Shown here one piece after another: positions 46,051 through 54,862 of a stretch of DNA of 64,000 nucleotides. Position numbers and translations under genes: made by a program. Below the pieces are notes generated by a model. That model was not told the origin of the DNA and searched no databases. It was given only the letters and a program-made list of their open reading frames with translations. Position 1 is the first letter of the stretch, and each line of letters opens with the position of its first letter. The stretch is from Zobellia barbeyronii (GTDB taxonomy: Bacteria > Bacteroidota > Bacteroidia > Flavobacteriales > Flavobacteriaceae), in the NCBI RefSeq assembly GCF_018603515.1, contig NZ_JACATN010000002.1:682001-746000 (forward strand). Reading direction: 5' to 3'.

Positions 46051-46623
46051 ATGTCTACTATTTTTAGGCCGCTTGCTTTCCTCCTGTTTTTTACATTATG
46101 TTTCTCAAATTTTGTACTAGCCCAACCTAATAAAGGGCAATTTATTAAGGCATCGGTTGGCTATGGTCTAACCATTCCCCTTGAGGATTACAATATAGGT
46201 GGTACTGGATTTTATACTCAAGGAGAATACGTCATTGGCATACGCAAATGGTTTGGTGTTAGGCCTTATGCTGGGGTCATTTTTACTTCTCCCAATGAAA
46301 CCGTTACGGACGCTAGTCTTGCACAGTATAGAGTTACAACGAAGGCTTTTATGTTTGGTGGTAAGATTCGTATAGTTGCACCCATACCGTATGTAGCTCC
46401 ATATTTTGAGCTTGGGCTTGGTTCGTCAATTGGTTCTTTTGAAACCTATACCCCAACGAAGCATATAAAAGCTAATGGCATACAATTCCATGTACCTTTT
46501 AGTTTAGGTTTGGCTATAGGTAAAAATCACGACTTTGAACTTGAATTAACCTATTACAGTTACCCTTCTCTAGAACAGGTTTCCGGAGCCATGGCACTGG
46601 GGTTTTCTTTTCCTCTAAATTGA
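46051..46623 (+). CDS. outer-membrane beta-barrel protein, small
   Basis: A 190-aa exported protein (leader ending NFVLAQ). Alternating aromatic/hydrophobic strands (FIKASVGYGLTIPLEDY, YFELGLGSSIGSFETY, FELELTYYSY) and a final Phe-rich strand (GFSFPLN) indicate an eight-strand OmpX/OmpW-like barrel. Ligand unknown. It stands alone between the MOSC and M1 peptidase genes. Confidence 0.7.
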   Translation: MSTIFRPLAFLLFFTLCFSNFVLAQPNKGQFIKASVGYGLTIPLEDYNIGGTGFYTQGEYVIGIRKWFGVRPYAGVIFTSPNETVTDASLAQYRVTTKAFMFGGKIRIVAPIPYVAPYFELGLGSSIGSFETYTPTKHIKANGIQFHVPFSLGLAIGKNHDFELELTYYSYPSLEQVSGAMALGFSFPLN

Positions 46624-46734
46624 TAAAATCCTTTTTAAATAGAATTGATTACAACCAAATTGAAATTTAAAAGGTTTCCATTTTCTATTAAATTCTACAT
46701 AAATAATAAGCTTCAAAAATTTTATACCTTTATC

Positions 46735-46749
46735 TTGAACTTTGTTCAA
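46735..46749. promoter_or_regulatory. palindrome before the M1 peptidase gene
   Basis: TTGAAC and GTTCAA flank a TTT spacer (46735-46749), 18 bases before the start codon at 46768. Its place between a partial -7 element (TACCTTTA, 46725-46732) and the ATG would suit an operator. Confidence 0.3.
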
Positions 46750-46767
46750 AATACTTAAAATTTTAAG

Positions 46768-48381
46768 ATGAAGAAAATACTAGTATCAATACTTCTGGCA
46801 ACAACATCAGTTGCTTTTTGTCAAGAATTTACAGAACAAGATACCTTAAGGGGAAGTATTACACCAGAACGCGAATGGTGGGACCTCAACTATTACCATT
46901 TGGATGTAGCAGTAGACCCAGACAAAAAATTCATTTCCGGAAGCAATACCATCCGCTATAAAGTGTTGAAAAAGAATCAAGTGATGCAGGTTGACCTTCA
47001 ACCGCCTTTGACCATAGAAAAAGTAACTCAAGACGGTAAAAAACTGGAAGTAGTAAATAATGGAAATGCCCATTTTGTTCAGCTGAAGAAAAAACAAAAA
47101 AAAGGTGATTTTAACGAAATCAAAGTATACTACTCAGGTCATCCAAAAGAAGCGATTCGTGCTCCGTGGGATGGTGGGTTTTCTTGGAAAAAAGACCCTA
47201 ATGGCAATGACTTTGTAGCAACTTCTAACCAAGGGCTGGGCGCTAGTGTTTGGTGGCCTAATAAAGACCATATGTATGACGAAGTAGATAGTATGCTCAT
47301 TAGCGTAAAATCTCCAAGGGGACTTATGGATGTCTCCAACGGTAGGTTAAGAAAAGTAGACGAGGATACAAATACCTACCATTGGTTTGTTGCTAACCCT
47401 ATTAACAACTACGGCGTTAACATTAATATTGGCGACTATGTTCATTTTGGCGAAAAGTACGATGGCGAAAAAGGTACTTTAGACATGGATTACTATGTGC
47501 TTAGAGATAATCTGGAAAAAGCCAAAGAACACTTTAAAGATGCTCCAAAAATGATGGAAGCTTTTGAGCATTGGTTTGGTCCCTACCCTTTTTACGAAGA
47601 CAGTTTTAAGTTGGTAGAAGTACCTTATTTAGGCATGGAACACCAAAGTTCCGTTACCTACGGAAATCAATATATGAAAGGCTATTTGGGTAGAGACCTA
47701 TCCGGAACTGGTTTAGGTCTAAAATTCGATTTTATTATCATTCACGAATCTGGCCACGAGTGGTTCGCAAACAACATTACCTATAAAGATATTGCGGACA
47801 TGTGGATTCACGAAAGCTTTACGGCTTACTCGGAAAACCTGTTTCTAGATTTCCATTTGGGCAAAGAGGCTTCGGCAGACTACGTAATTGGTACGCGTAC
47901 AAACATTCAAAATGACAAGCCTATTATTGGTCCGTACGGTGTAAATACCGAAGGCTCAAAAGATATGTATTACAAGGGCGCCAATATGCTCCATACCATA
48001 AGACAATTGGTAAACGATGACGAAAAATGGCGACAAGCGCTACGTGGACTAAATAGTGAGTTTTACCACCAAACGGTAACCACAAAACAGATTGAAGAAT
48101 ATATTTCAAAAAAATCAGAAATAGACCTTTCAAAAGTATTTGATCAATATTTGCGAACTACAAAAATTCCGCTTTTTGAATATAAGATAGATGGTAACCA
48201 AGTAAAGTATCGGTATACAAATATTGTAGATGGTTTTGCCATGCCGCTTAATATACTAGTTGATGGTAAGCCACAAATCCTCTCCCCTACGGCAGATTGG
48301 AAAAGTCAAGAGTTAGACGGTGACCTTTCTACTTTAGAGGTAGATCGTAATTATTATGTAGACCACAAGCAGGTAAAATAA
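46768..48381 (+). CDS. M1 family zinc metallopeptidase (aminopeptidase-like), exported
   Basis: A 537-aa protein with signal peptide (leader ends VAFCQ). The zinc site is complete: HESGH at 326-330 and Glu349 in WIHES, the HEXXH-18-E arrangement. GMEHQS near 290 corresponds to the GxMEN exopeptidase loop with His in place of Asn, an odd substitution. It is about 60 kDa, short for M1 because the large C-terminal helical domain is missing, as in other Bacteroidetes exported forms. It probably releases N-terminal amino acids from peptides in the periplasm. Strong terminator after it. Confidence 0.9.
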   Translation: MKKILVSILLATTSVAFCQEFTEQDTLRGSITPEREWWDLNYYHLDVAVDPDKKFISGSNTIRYKVLKKNQVMQVDLQPPLTIEKVTQDGKKLEVVNNGNAHFVQLKKKQKKGDFNEIKVYYSGHPKEAIRAPWDGGFSWKKDPNGNDFVATSNQGLGASVWWPNKDHMYDEVDSMLISVKSPRGLMDVSNGRLRKVDEDTNTYHWFVANPINNYGVNINIGDYVHFGEKYDGEKGTLDMDYYVLRDNLEKAKEHFKDAPKMMEAFEHWFGPYPFYEDSFKLVEVPYLGMEHQSSVTYGNQYMKGYLGRDLSGTGLGLKFDFIIIHESGHEWFANNITYKDIADMWIHESFTAYSENLFLDFHLGKEASADYVIGTRTNIQNDKPIIGPYGVNTEGSKDMYYKGANMLHTIRQLVNDDEKWRQALRGLNSEFYHQTVTTKQIEEYISKKSEIDLSKVFDQYLRTTKIPLFEYKIDGNQVKYRYTNIVDGFAMPLNILVDGKPQILSPTADWKSQELDGDLSTLEVDRNYYVDHKQVK

Positions 48382-48396
48382 TTAAGTATACTCCAT

Positions 48397-48434
48397 AAAA
48401 AAGCGGCCCACATTTTCATGTGGGCCGCTTTTTT
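48397..48434. terminator. strong bidirectional terminator
   Basis: A 17-bp perfect stem: left arm 48397-48413 (core GCGGCCCACAT), right arm 48418-48434 (core ATGTGGGCCGC), loop TTTC, with A and T tracts. It separates the convergent M1 peptidase and ThuA/dehydrogenase genes. Confidence 0.96.
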
Positions 48435-48450
48435 ATTTTAAAGAAGAGTT

Positions 48451-51400
48451 TTACTCTGTTTTATCTGCTCCTTTTTCTTTAAGAACAACAGTCTTCATTC
48501 CAGTAAGCGGAATGGTACCTTCTTGCCCTTTATCCGTATAGCTTGCGGTAATTACCATCACCTTATCATCTTTAGTAGGTTTAGGTACAATACTACCAGA
48601 AGCAGGAAGTGATTTTAGCTTCTCTCCGGTATCGGCCAATGACATAATATACTCAACAACCTGTCTGGTTTCATCCTGCGTAATATTAGGATGAGCAGGC
48701 ATTACTACCTCTCCCCAAACACCGCCACCACCGGCAACAATCTTCTTCTGCAAGTACGATTTTGCTTTCTTATCGTTTTTGTATTTATCGGCTACAGCCT
48801 TATAATTCGGCCCTATAGATGGGCTTGCCTCTTTGTGACAAGTTTTACAATCCATGCCCTGGGTTAGTGCTTTACCCATAACGGCAGCAGAAACCTGTTG
48901 ATGACCTAAAGACATGTTCTGTTCGTCAAAGCTTTCTAAATAATCTACAGACACAAAAATGTTCTTTGAATCAATAACGTCACCATCGGCATCAGTAGCT
49001 TTTACTTCATACTTTACAGGAACTCCTTTTTCAAAAATAGCGGTTCCATCATTTAAAGTAATAGCTACTTCAGGTCTTGAGTTTCCCGCAACTACAGAAA
49101 TCACATCACTCATTGCAACATCACCTTGAGCATCTTTTACTTCAACAGAAATTCTATACTCTCCTGCAGTAGCAAACGTGTGGCTAATTTGTGGTTCAGT
49201 GGTTTCTTTAGTCTCTCCATCACCCAAATTCCAAACATAAGAAATGGCATCATCCTCACGGTCTCTCGCATCTACTTTTGCGTTAACCGTAAGCGGTAAT
49301 TTACCAGAAGTGTGATCAACAATCATACCATCTATAACCGGTGGACGATTGCCTCCATTATATTCGATATAACTTAAAGCTGAATTCTCATTTTGTGTAA
49401 ACCAACCACTACCATACTCCAGTAAATACACCCTTCCGTTCGGGCCCATTTCCATATCAATTAAACTATTCACTTTAATATCCGAAGCAAAAGGTTCCAT
49501 TTTATTGAATGTACCGTCATCAAAGAAGGTTACGGCTTTCATCCATCCACGCATCCAATCGTAAATAATGGTCTTACCATCAAAATAATCTGGTAATCCA
49601 CCTCCGTTAGGATATAAATCTGAATAATACGTTGGTCCTGCCATAGCATTCCTACCACCAGAACCTACTTCCGGAAATTCTTTTGAATCCACATAAGGAT
49701 AATAAACATAAGCCCCTTTTGCAGGTGGAAGTTCGCGAAGTCCTGTATTGTTCTTAGAATCGTTGATTGGCTTTTGCGGGTCAAAAGTAATACCGCTTTC
49801 ACCAGTCTCATAATCGTAATCTACATACGGTTTGTTATCCGCAATGAATAATGGCCAACCAAAGTTACCGGCTTCCGTAGCACGGTTCATTTCATCGTAA
49901 CCTCTTGGTCCACGTGTATCCAACTTATCTTCGCGAGCATCAGGTCCTACTTCTCCCCAATACAACGCACTGTTCTTTTGATCAACTGAAATACGGTACG
50001 GGTTTCTATGTCCCATGGTGTAAATCTCTGGACGCGTTTTTTCTGTTCCTTCAGCAAACAAATTACCTGCAGGAATATCATAACTACCGTCTTCGTTTAT
50101 TTTTAATCGGATAATTTTTCCTCTTAAATCATTGGTGTTTCCAGAAGCTCTACGTACATCATACTGCTCATGACCCGGAATATCATTTAACGGTGCAAAA
50201 CCATTGCTAACATACTTTACTCCTTTTTCGTTGAAAGGAGTAGAATTATCACCAGTAGAAAGGTATAACAACTTGTCTGGTCCAAAAGCAATAGAACCAC
50301 CGGTATGACAACAAATCTCTCTTTGTGAATCCACATCTAAAATGACCTGCTCAGAAGCCAAATCAAAAACCCCGTCCTTATATTGGAAACGAGATAAACG
50401 GTTTACCCACTTATCACCTGTAGGAGAATAATAAAGATATATCCAGTTGTTAGTCGCAAAATCAGGGTCTTTCTGAAGTCCCATTAAGCCTTCCTCTGCA
50501 TTAACCCCTTTTGTGTTCAAAGTTTTATAGTAGACATCTAAAGAAGCTATTTCTTTTAGCTCTTGCGTAGCATCATTATACAATGCAATCTGACCACGAC
50601 GTTGTGCAATAAGCACATCATTATTAGGTAATACCGCCATTTCTGTAGGTTCAAAAAACTCACCTATGCTCAACTGCTTTTTTGAAAAACGGTCAACATC
50701 TGGTGGTATTTGTGTTGTAACCTTAGAGTAATCTAAAACCTCATTCTTACCAATGGCATAATTAATACCACCTAGTAAATGTTTTAAGAAAAGGTCTTCT
50801 GAAAACGTTTCGTCTGTATGGCCAGCTCCTGTATAGAAAGCTCTACCGCCATCAAACTCATGATACCAAGCAAATGGGTGGTAATCTCCATTTGTACCGC
50901 CTTCATAAGTAGACTCATCTACCGTCATCACTACATGAACATCTGGGTTCAGCTTGTTGTAATTGTAAATTTCGTCACTTCTATGCCAAACAGAATCCGT
51001 GAAAAATTCTGTTGCGCCAAAGTTTTTATCGGTAACAATAAAATCGGCTTCGGGTGTACCTTTTGGGTGGCTTCTAAATTGAGCTCCTACCAATTTTGTG
51101 TACCAACCCCAATCATACTCTGTATCTGCCGCGGCATGTATACCTACATAACCTCCACCAGCTTGAATGTAACGTTCAAAAGCTGCCTCTTGTTTAGCAT
51201 CTAAAACGTTTAATGTGGTACTCAAAAAGATAACCGCAGAATATTGCTTTAGATTTTCCTCATTAAAAAGTTCGGAGTCTTTTGTGGCATCTACTTCAAA
51301 GCCCTGTTCGCCACCTAGTTTTTGAATGGCAGCAATACCAGCTGGAATAGATTTGTGTTCCCAACCAACGGTTTTGGAAAAAACCAATACTTTAGGTTTA

Positions 51401-51483
51401 CCTTCTCTTTTGTGATTACCATCGCCACAACTGGCAACAATCAGTCCTAATACTAGGACTAGTATGGATACTGTTTTTTTCAT
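48451..51483 (-). CDS. ThuA / PQQ-type sugar dehydrogenase / PKD / cytochrome c multidomain lipoprotein
   Basis: A 1010-aa lipoprotein (lipobox LIVASC). Domains in order: ThuA, a class I GATase-like trehalose-utilisation fold (about 33-245, with GGGYVGIHAAADTEYDW); glucose/sorbosone dehydrogenase propeller (about 270-700, FFEPTEMAVLPNNDVLIAQR, GHRNPYRISVD, GEVGPDARED); PKD domain (about 730-810); a mono-haem cytochrome c domain with Cys879-x-x-Cys882-His883. The order lets substrate handling, PQQ-type oxidation and electron exit to cytochrome occur in one chain at the cell surface or periplasm. Similar fusions occur in Bacteroidetes with sugar-acid or glycoside roles, but the substrate here is not known. 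It faces the TPMT-like gene. Confidence 0.9.
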   Translation of the reverse strand: MKKTVSILVLVLGLIVASCGDGNHKREGKPKVLVFSKTVGWEHKSIPAGIAAIQKLGGEQGFEVDATKDSELFNEENLKQYSAVIFLSTTLNVLDAKQEAAFERYIQAGGGYVGIHAAADTEYDWGWYTKLVGAQFRSHPKGTPEADFIVTDKNFGATEFFTDSVWHRSDEIYNYNKLNPDVHVVMTVDESTYEGGTNGDYHPFAWYHEFDGGRAFYTGAGHTDETFSEDLFLKHLLGGINYAIGKNEVLDYSKVTTQIPPDVDRFSKKQLSIGEFFEPTEMAVLPNNDVLIAQRRGQIALYNDATQELKEIASLDVYYKTLNTKGVNAEEGLMGLQKDPDFATNNWIYLYYSPTGDKWVNRLSRFQYKDGVFDLASEQVILDVDSQREICCHTGGSIAFGPDKLLYLSTGDNSTPFNEKGVKYVSNGFAPLNDIPGHEQYDVRRASGNTNDLRGKIIRLKINEDGSYDIPAGNLFAEGTEKTRPEIYTMGHRNPYRISVDQKNSALYWGEVGPDAREDKLDTRGPRGYDEMNRATEAGNFGWPLFIADNKPYVDYDYETGESGITFDPQKPINDSKNNTGLRELPPAKGAYVYYPYVDSKEFPEVGSGGRNAMAGPTYYSDLYPNGGGLPDYFDGKTIIYDWMRGWMKAVTFFDDGTFNKMEPFASDIKVNSLIDMEMGPNGRVYLLEYGSGWFTQNENSALSYIEYNGGNRPPVIDGMIVDHTSGKLPLTVNAKVDARDREDDAISYVWNLGDGETKETTEPQISHTFATAGEYRISVEVKDAQGDVAMSDVISVVAGNSRPEVAITLNDGTAIFEKGVPVKYEVKATDADGDVIDSKNIFVSVDYLESFDEQNMSLGHQQVSAAVMGKALTQGMDCKTCHKEASPSIGPNYKAVADKYKNDKKAKSYLQKKIVAGGGGVWGEVVMPAHPNITQDETRQVVEYIMSLADTGEKLKSLPASGSIVPKPTKDDKVMVITASYTDKGQEGTIPLTGMKTVVLKEKGADKTE

Positions 51484-51661
51484 AAATGAATTGCTTGACT
51501 TATTTGGTTTAGTTTGAAAACAAGTTTTAAATGTAATGATTCGCTATCTAATCGCCCAAAATGAAGTGTTAGAAATACAGTTTTGGGAAAATATTAATAC
51601 ACTTTGACCGTCAATTTATCATAACTTGAAAACTCAGAAGACTTTTAAATACAAATTACCA

Positions 51662-52255
51662 ATGACCGACGAGAATAAATATTGGACGGAACGTTATAAA
51701 GAAAACAAAACAGGTTGGGATATTGGCTACCCTTCTACCCCCATAAAAGAATATATAGACCAACTTACGGATAAGAATATTTCTATCTTAATACCAGGAG
51801 CTGGTAATGCCTATGAGGCAGAATATTTATGGAAAAAAGGTTTTAAAAATGTTCATGTCATGGATATTTCGGAAATCCCGCTTCAACACTTTCAAAAGAG
51901 AATTCCAAATTTTCCTAAAGAGCAATTATTACAAACAAACTTCTTTGAACACGACAACCAATATGACCTTATTCTTGAGCAAACCTTTTTCTGCTCATTT
52001 GTACCAACTAATAAAAACAGGAATGCATATGCCCAACAAATGGCAAACCTCCTAAAGCCCGGTGGTAAGCTTGTGGGTCTTTGGTTTGATATTCCACTAA
52101 CGGGTGATATGGTAAAACGCCCTTTTGGAGGTACGAAGGAATTATATCTCAATTATCTAAACCCACATTTTAGTACAACTACCTTTACAAGCTCCTATAA
52201 CTCTATTCCACCACGCAAGGACAGTGAACTTTTTGGTATTTTTCTTAAAAAGTAA
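51662..52255 (+). CDS. TPMT-like SAM-dependent methyltransferase
   Basis: I start at ATG 51662 (197 aa); a TTG twelve codons upstream exists but the family usually begins at this point with NKYWTERYKENKTGWDIG. The SAM loop is ILIPGAGNAYEAEYLW; YDLILEQTFFCSF and NLLKPGGKLVGLWF complete the Rossmann core. TPMT-like proteins methylate thiols, thiocyanate, halides or tellurite and selenite. In bacteria the physiological substrate is mostly unknown. It lies alone upstream of the copper-like locus. Confidence 0.88.
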   Translation: MTDENKYWTERYKENKTGWDIGYPSTPIKEYIDQLTDKNISILIPGAGNAYEAEYLWKKGFKNVHVMDISEIPLQHFQKRIPNFPKEQLLQTNFFEHDNQYDLILEQTFFCSFVPTNKNRNAYAQQMANLLKPGGKLVGLWFDIPLTGDMVKRPFGGTKELYLNYLNPHFSTTTFTSSYNSIPPRKDSELFGIFLKK

Positions 52256-52360
52256 AAGACAAACCAAGTTCTCATCTGCTATGAATTTGCAGTAAGATGT
52301 TCAATGGCAAAAGATTCTCTTTTTTGACCGCAATATATTTCTTCAAAAGAAAAAAGAAAG

Positions 52361-52368
52361 TATTTTTG
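52361..52368 (+). promoter_or_regulatory. -7-like element just before the start of the copper-like locus
   Basis: TATTTTTG fits TAnnTTTG, but ends only 4 bases before the GTG at 52373. If it is used, the message would be leaderless or the true start would lie further in (ATG 52406 region). No -33 TTG at the right spacing. Confidence 0.35.
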
Positions 52369-52372
52369 CGAT

Positions 52373-52750
52373 GTGAAGCAATGCGTAATACTTTTCGTAG
52401 CATTTATAATGATGGTCAAACCTCTTTGGCCAGTGGCCGAGTATGTGGCCAACTATGACTATATCAAAAATGTATTGTGCGAGAATAAAGATAAACCAAT
52501 GCTTAACTGTGACGGTAAATGTTACCTAGCCAAGCAACTTGCCAAAGAATCAGAAGAGAATAGTAAGAACCCTTTTGGAGAAAAGAGTTCTAAAACAGAA
52601 ATGCAAACTACAGTCTACTTTCAATCAATGTTCAAAATTAATCTTGATTTTATTTTAGATTACGAGAAAACTGAAATTTCCAAAATGGATTCTAATTTAA
52701 AATCCACACTTCTTACTTCAGATATTACCGAGCCACCCGAATTGGCTTAA
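52373..52750 (+). CDS. small exported/membrane protein with conserved Cys motif, copper-locus type
   Basis: A 125-aa protein from GTG at 52373, with an N-terminal hydrophobic segment (CVILFVAFIMMVKPLWPVA). Three cysteines follow: Cys36 in NVLCENKDKP and Cys46/Cys50 in LNCDGKCYLAKQL. The cysteine pattern could hold a metal or form a disulfide. Similar small proteins occur in Flavobacteria near metal-transport genes; no biochemical role is known to me. It is 199 bases upstream of the MbnP-like gene in the same direction, so a role in the same system is likely but inferred. Confidence 0.6.
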   Translation: MKQCVILFVAFIMMVKPLWPVAEYVANYDYIKNVLCENKDKPMLNCDGKCYLAKQLAKESEENSKNPFGEKSSKTEMQTTVYFQSMFKINLDFILDYEKTEISKMDSNLKSTLLTSDITEPPELA

Positions 52751-52949
52751 TACCCTTCTACATCCAAGCTATGTTCTTCTGCGTCTAAAACTGACCAAAA
52801 GCAAGCACTATCATTCAAAAAATAGACATGCTTCCGCCTTATTTAGGCTGTAAGCAACTGTCAACAAACAAAATTCTAAAAAAAACGGATTCAATCTGAC
52901 CTACCAAAAAATAGGCATTCAGTTTATCCATTCTATAAAATATTCACTG

Positions 52950-53753
52950 ATGAAAAATTCTTTATTAGCCCTTTCTGCCGTATTCGCACTTTTTATGACC
53001 TCCTGCTCAAGTGATGACAATGCAAGCGATGATGACTCCCTAACGGGAAGTGGTGAAATCTCTATTAAATATGACAACGGTTTTAACGGTAACGATTTAG
53101 TATTGGGAACTGCAAATGCGGCCAATGCCAACGGAGAAGCTATTACAGTTAACCGTTTTAATTATATCGTAAGCAACTTTAGATTAGTTAACGCGGCGGG
53201 TGAAGAATTCACCTATGCAAAAGATGATAGCTATTTTATCATCAGTCAAGAAACAGAAGATGATCAAATAGCACTTGCAAATATTCCTGCAGGAGAATAC
53301 ACTACCCTAAAATTTGGTGTAGGTATAGACCAAGAAAAATACCTACAAGGTGCTGAAGGCCAAGGTGATTTCTTAACTCTTGCCGAAGACAATAATATGA
53401 TGTGGTCATGGCAAGCGGGTTACAAATTCTTAAACTTTGAAGGTACATTTACCTCTGAAACCATTACCGAAGCTACAGAGTTTAAAATACACATGGGAAG
53501 CCACGGTTCTAGCCTTGATAATTACAAAGAAGTAACATTAGAGCTACCAAATAATGTTGTTGTTGGTGATGGTGTAGATTCTAATATTCACCTAAAAATT
53601 GATGCTTCTAAAATATTAGTAGGTGCTACCAATAGTATTGAGCTAACAGAGAAGCAAGTAATTATGGTAGATGCTGAAAAATCTCCACAGATAGCGGTAA
53701 ATACTTCTGAGATGTTTGTAGTTGACCACATTCATAATGGCGACGGACACTAG
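52950..53753 (+). CDS. MbnP-like lipoprotein (copper-binding partner of a di-haem peroxidase)
   Basis: A 267-aa lipoprotein (lipobox LFMTSC, then an Asp/Ser linker). The MbnP family pattern is clear: ISIKYDNGFNGNDLVLG, NRFNYIVSNFRLVNAAGEEF, NIPAGEYTTLKFGVGID, and MMWSWQAGYKFLNFEG with Trp152 and Trp154. In Methylosinus, MbnP carries a Trp that the partner MbnH oxidises to kynurenine, creating a copper(I) site. Here no methanobactin genes are visible. The MbnH-like gene follows after a hairpin, so the pair is intact. Confidence 0.88.
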   Translation: MKNSLLALSAVFALFMTSCSSDDNASDDDSLTGSGEISIKYDNGFNGNDLVLGTANAANANGEAITVNRFNYIVSNFRLVNAAGEEFTYAKDDSYFIISQETEDDQIALANIPAGEYTTLKFGVGIDQEKYLQGAEGQGDFLTLAEDNNMMWSWQAGYKFLNFEGTFTSETITEATEFKIHMGSHGSSLDNYKEVTLELPNNVVVGDGVDSNIHLKIDASKILVGATNSIELTEKQVIMVDAEKSPQIAVNTSEMFVVDHIHNGDGH

Positions 53754-53771
53754 TCTACGATGCATAAAAAT

Positions 53772-53802
53772 TTATAACCGGCCTTTTTGGGGTCGGTTAT
53801 AA
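53772..53802 (+). repeat. hairpin between the MbnP-like and MbnH-like genes
   Basis: TTATAACCGGCC (53772-53783) pairs with GGTCGGTTATAA (53791-53802) over 12 bp with one G-T wobble and a loop TTTTTGG. No T tract follows, so it is more likely an RNA-stability or processing hairpin, or weak attenuator, than a full terminator. Confidence 0.6.
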
Positions 53803-53815
53803 TAATAAAGTGAAA

Positions 53816-54862
53816 ATGCAAAAAACTAATATTCTTGCTATACTCATAACATTGGTATTATGGTCTTGTAATTCTTCTGATGATGAATACACAGCCATAA
53901 ATGAACCTTTGGAATTTTCCGTACCCTCTAATTTTCCGGAGGCTATTTATGATTTAGAATCAAATCCGCCTACTACAATAGGTTTTGAACTTGGTAAAAA
54001 ACTCTTTTACGATGGTCGCCTGTCTAGTAACGGTTTTATTTCATGTGGTTTTTGCCACGAACAAAAAACGGCATTCACCCACCATGGTCACCAGTTTAGT
54101 CATGGTATAGATGACCTTGAAGGCGTTAGAAATACACCTGCGATACAGAATACAGCTTTTATGAAAGAATTTGCTTGGGATGGAGCAACGAATCATTTGG
54201 ACTTATTCCCTATAATTCCTATTACCAATGAGGTAGAAATGGGTGAAACGGTAAGTAATGTTCTTTCTAAGCTAAAAAGTGATGAAGAATACCAAAAACT
54301 ATTTGCTTCCGCCTTTGAAGATGGAGAAGTGAATAACGAAAACTTTTTTAAAGCACTTGCTCAATTTATGGTAATGATGGTTTCTGCAGATTCTAAATAT
54401 GATAAATATATGCGCCAAGAAGATGGTGGGACTTTTACCGATGAAGAAAAAGAAGGCTTTGCTGTTTTTACCAACAAATGTGCCTCTTGCCATACATCGG
54501 ACCTTTTTACTGATGATGCTTTTAGAAACAATGGTCTAGCTCCAAACCCTTCTCTTAATGACATAGGCCGTGAAGAAGTAAGCGGCGATGCTGCTGACCG
54601 CCACAAGTTTAAAGTACCCAGCTTAAGAAATGTAGAACTTACCGCTCCTTATATGCATGATGGTAGGTTTGGCTCTTTAGAGGCGGTACTTGATTTTTAT
54701 AGTAATTCAGTTACGGACTCTCCTACCCTAGACCCTATTTTAAATCAAGATGGTGAATTGGGTATCGCTTTAACTGAAAATGAAAAAACTACGTTACTGG
54801 CCTTTTTGGGCACATTAACAGATGAAACTTATATAAATGACGAACGATTTGCAGAATATTAG
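53816..54862 (+). CDS. MbnH/MauG-like di-haem cytochrome c peroxidase lipoprotein
   Basis: From ATG 53816 (GTG 53810 is also possible) 348 aa with lipobox LVLWSC. Two haem-binding motifs: Cys77-Gly-Phe-Cys80-His81 and Cys222-Ala-Ser-Cys225-His226, with FKVPSLRNVELTAPYMHDGR near residues 265-285, the signature of the bacterial cytochrome c peroxidase/MauG family. Next to an MbnP-like gene it belongs to the MbnH branch, which uses high-valent iron to modify a Trp of MbnP. Acts in the periplasm. It overlaps the next gene by 26 bases. Confidence 0.92.
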   Translation: MQKTNILAILITLVLWSCNSSDDEYTAINEPLEFSVPSNFPEAIYDLESNPPTTIGFELGKKLFYDGRLSSNGFISCGFCHEQKTAFTHHGHQFSHGIDDLEGVRNTPAIQNTAFMKEFAWDGATNHLDLFPIIPITNEVEMGETVSNVLSKLKSDEEYQKLFASAFEDGEVNNENFFKALAQFMVMMVSADSKYDKYMRQEDGGTFTDEEKEGFAVFTNKCASCHTSDLFTDDAFRNNGLAPNPSLNDIGREEVSGDAADRHKFKVPSLRNVELTAPYMHDGRFGSLEAVLDFYSNSVTDSPTLDPILNQDGELGIALTENEKTTLLAFLGTLTDETYINDERFAEY

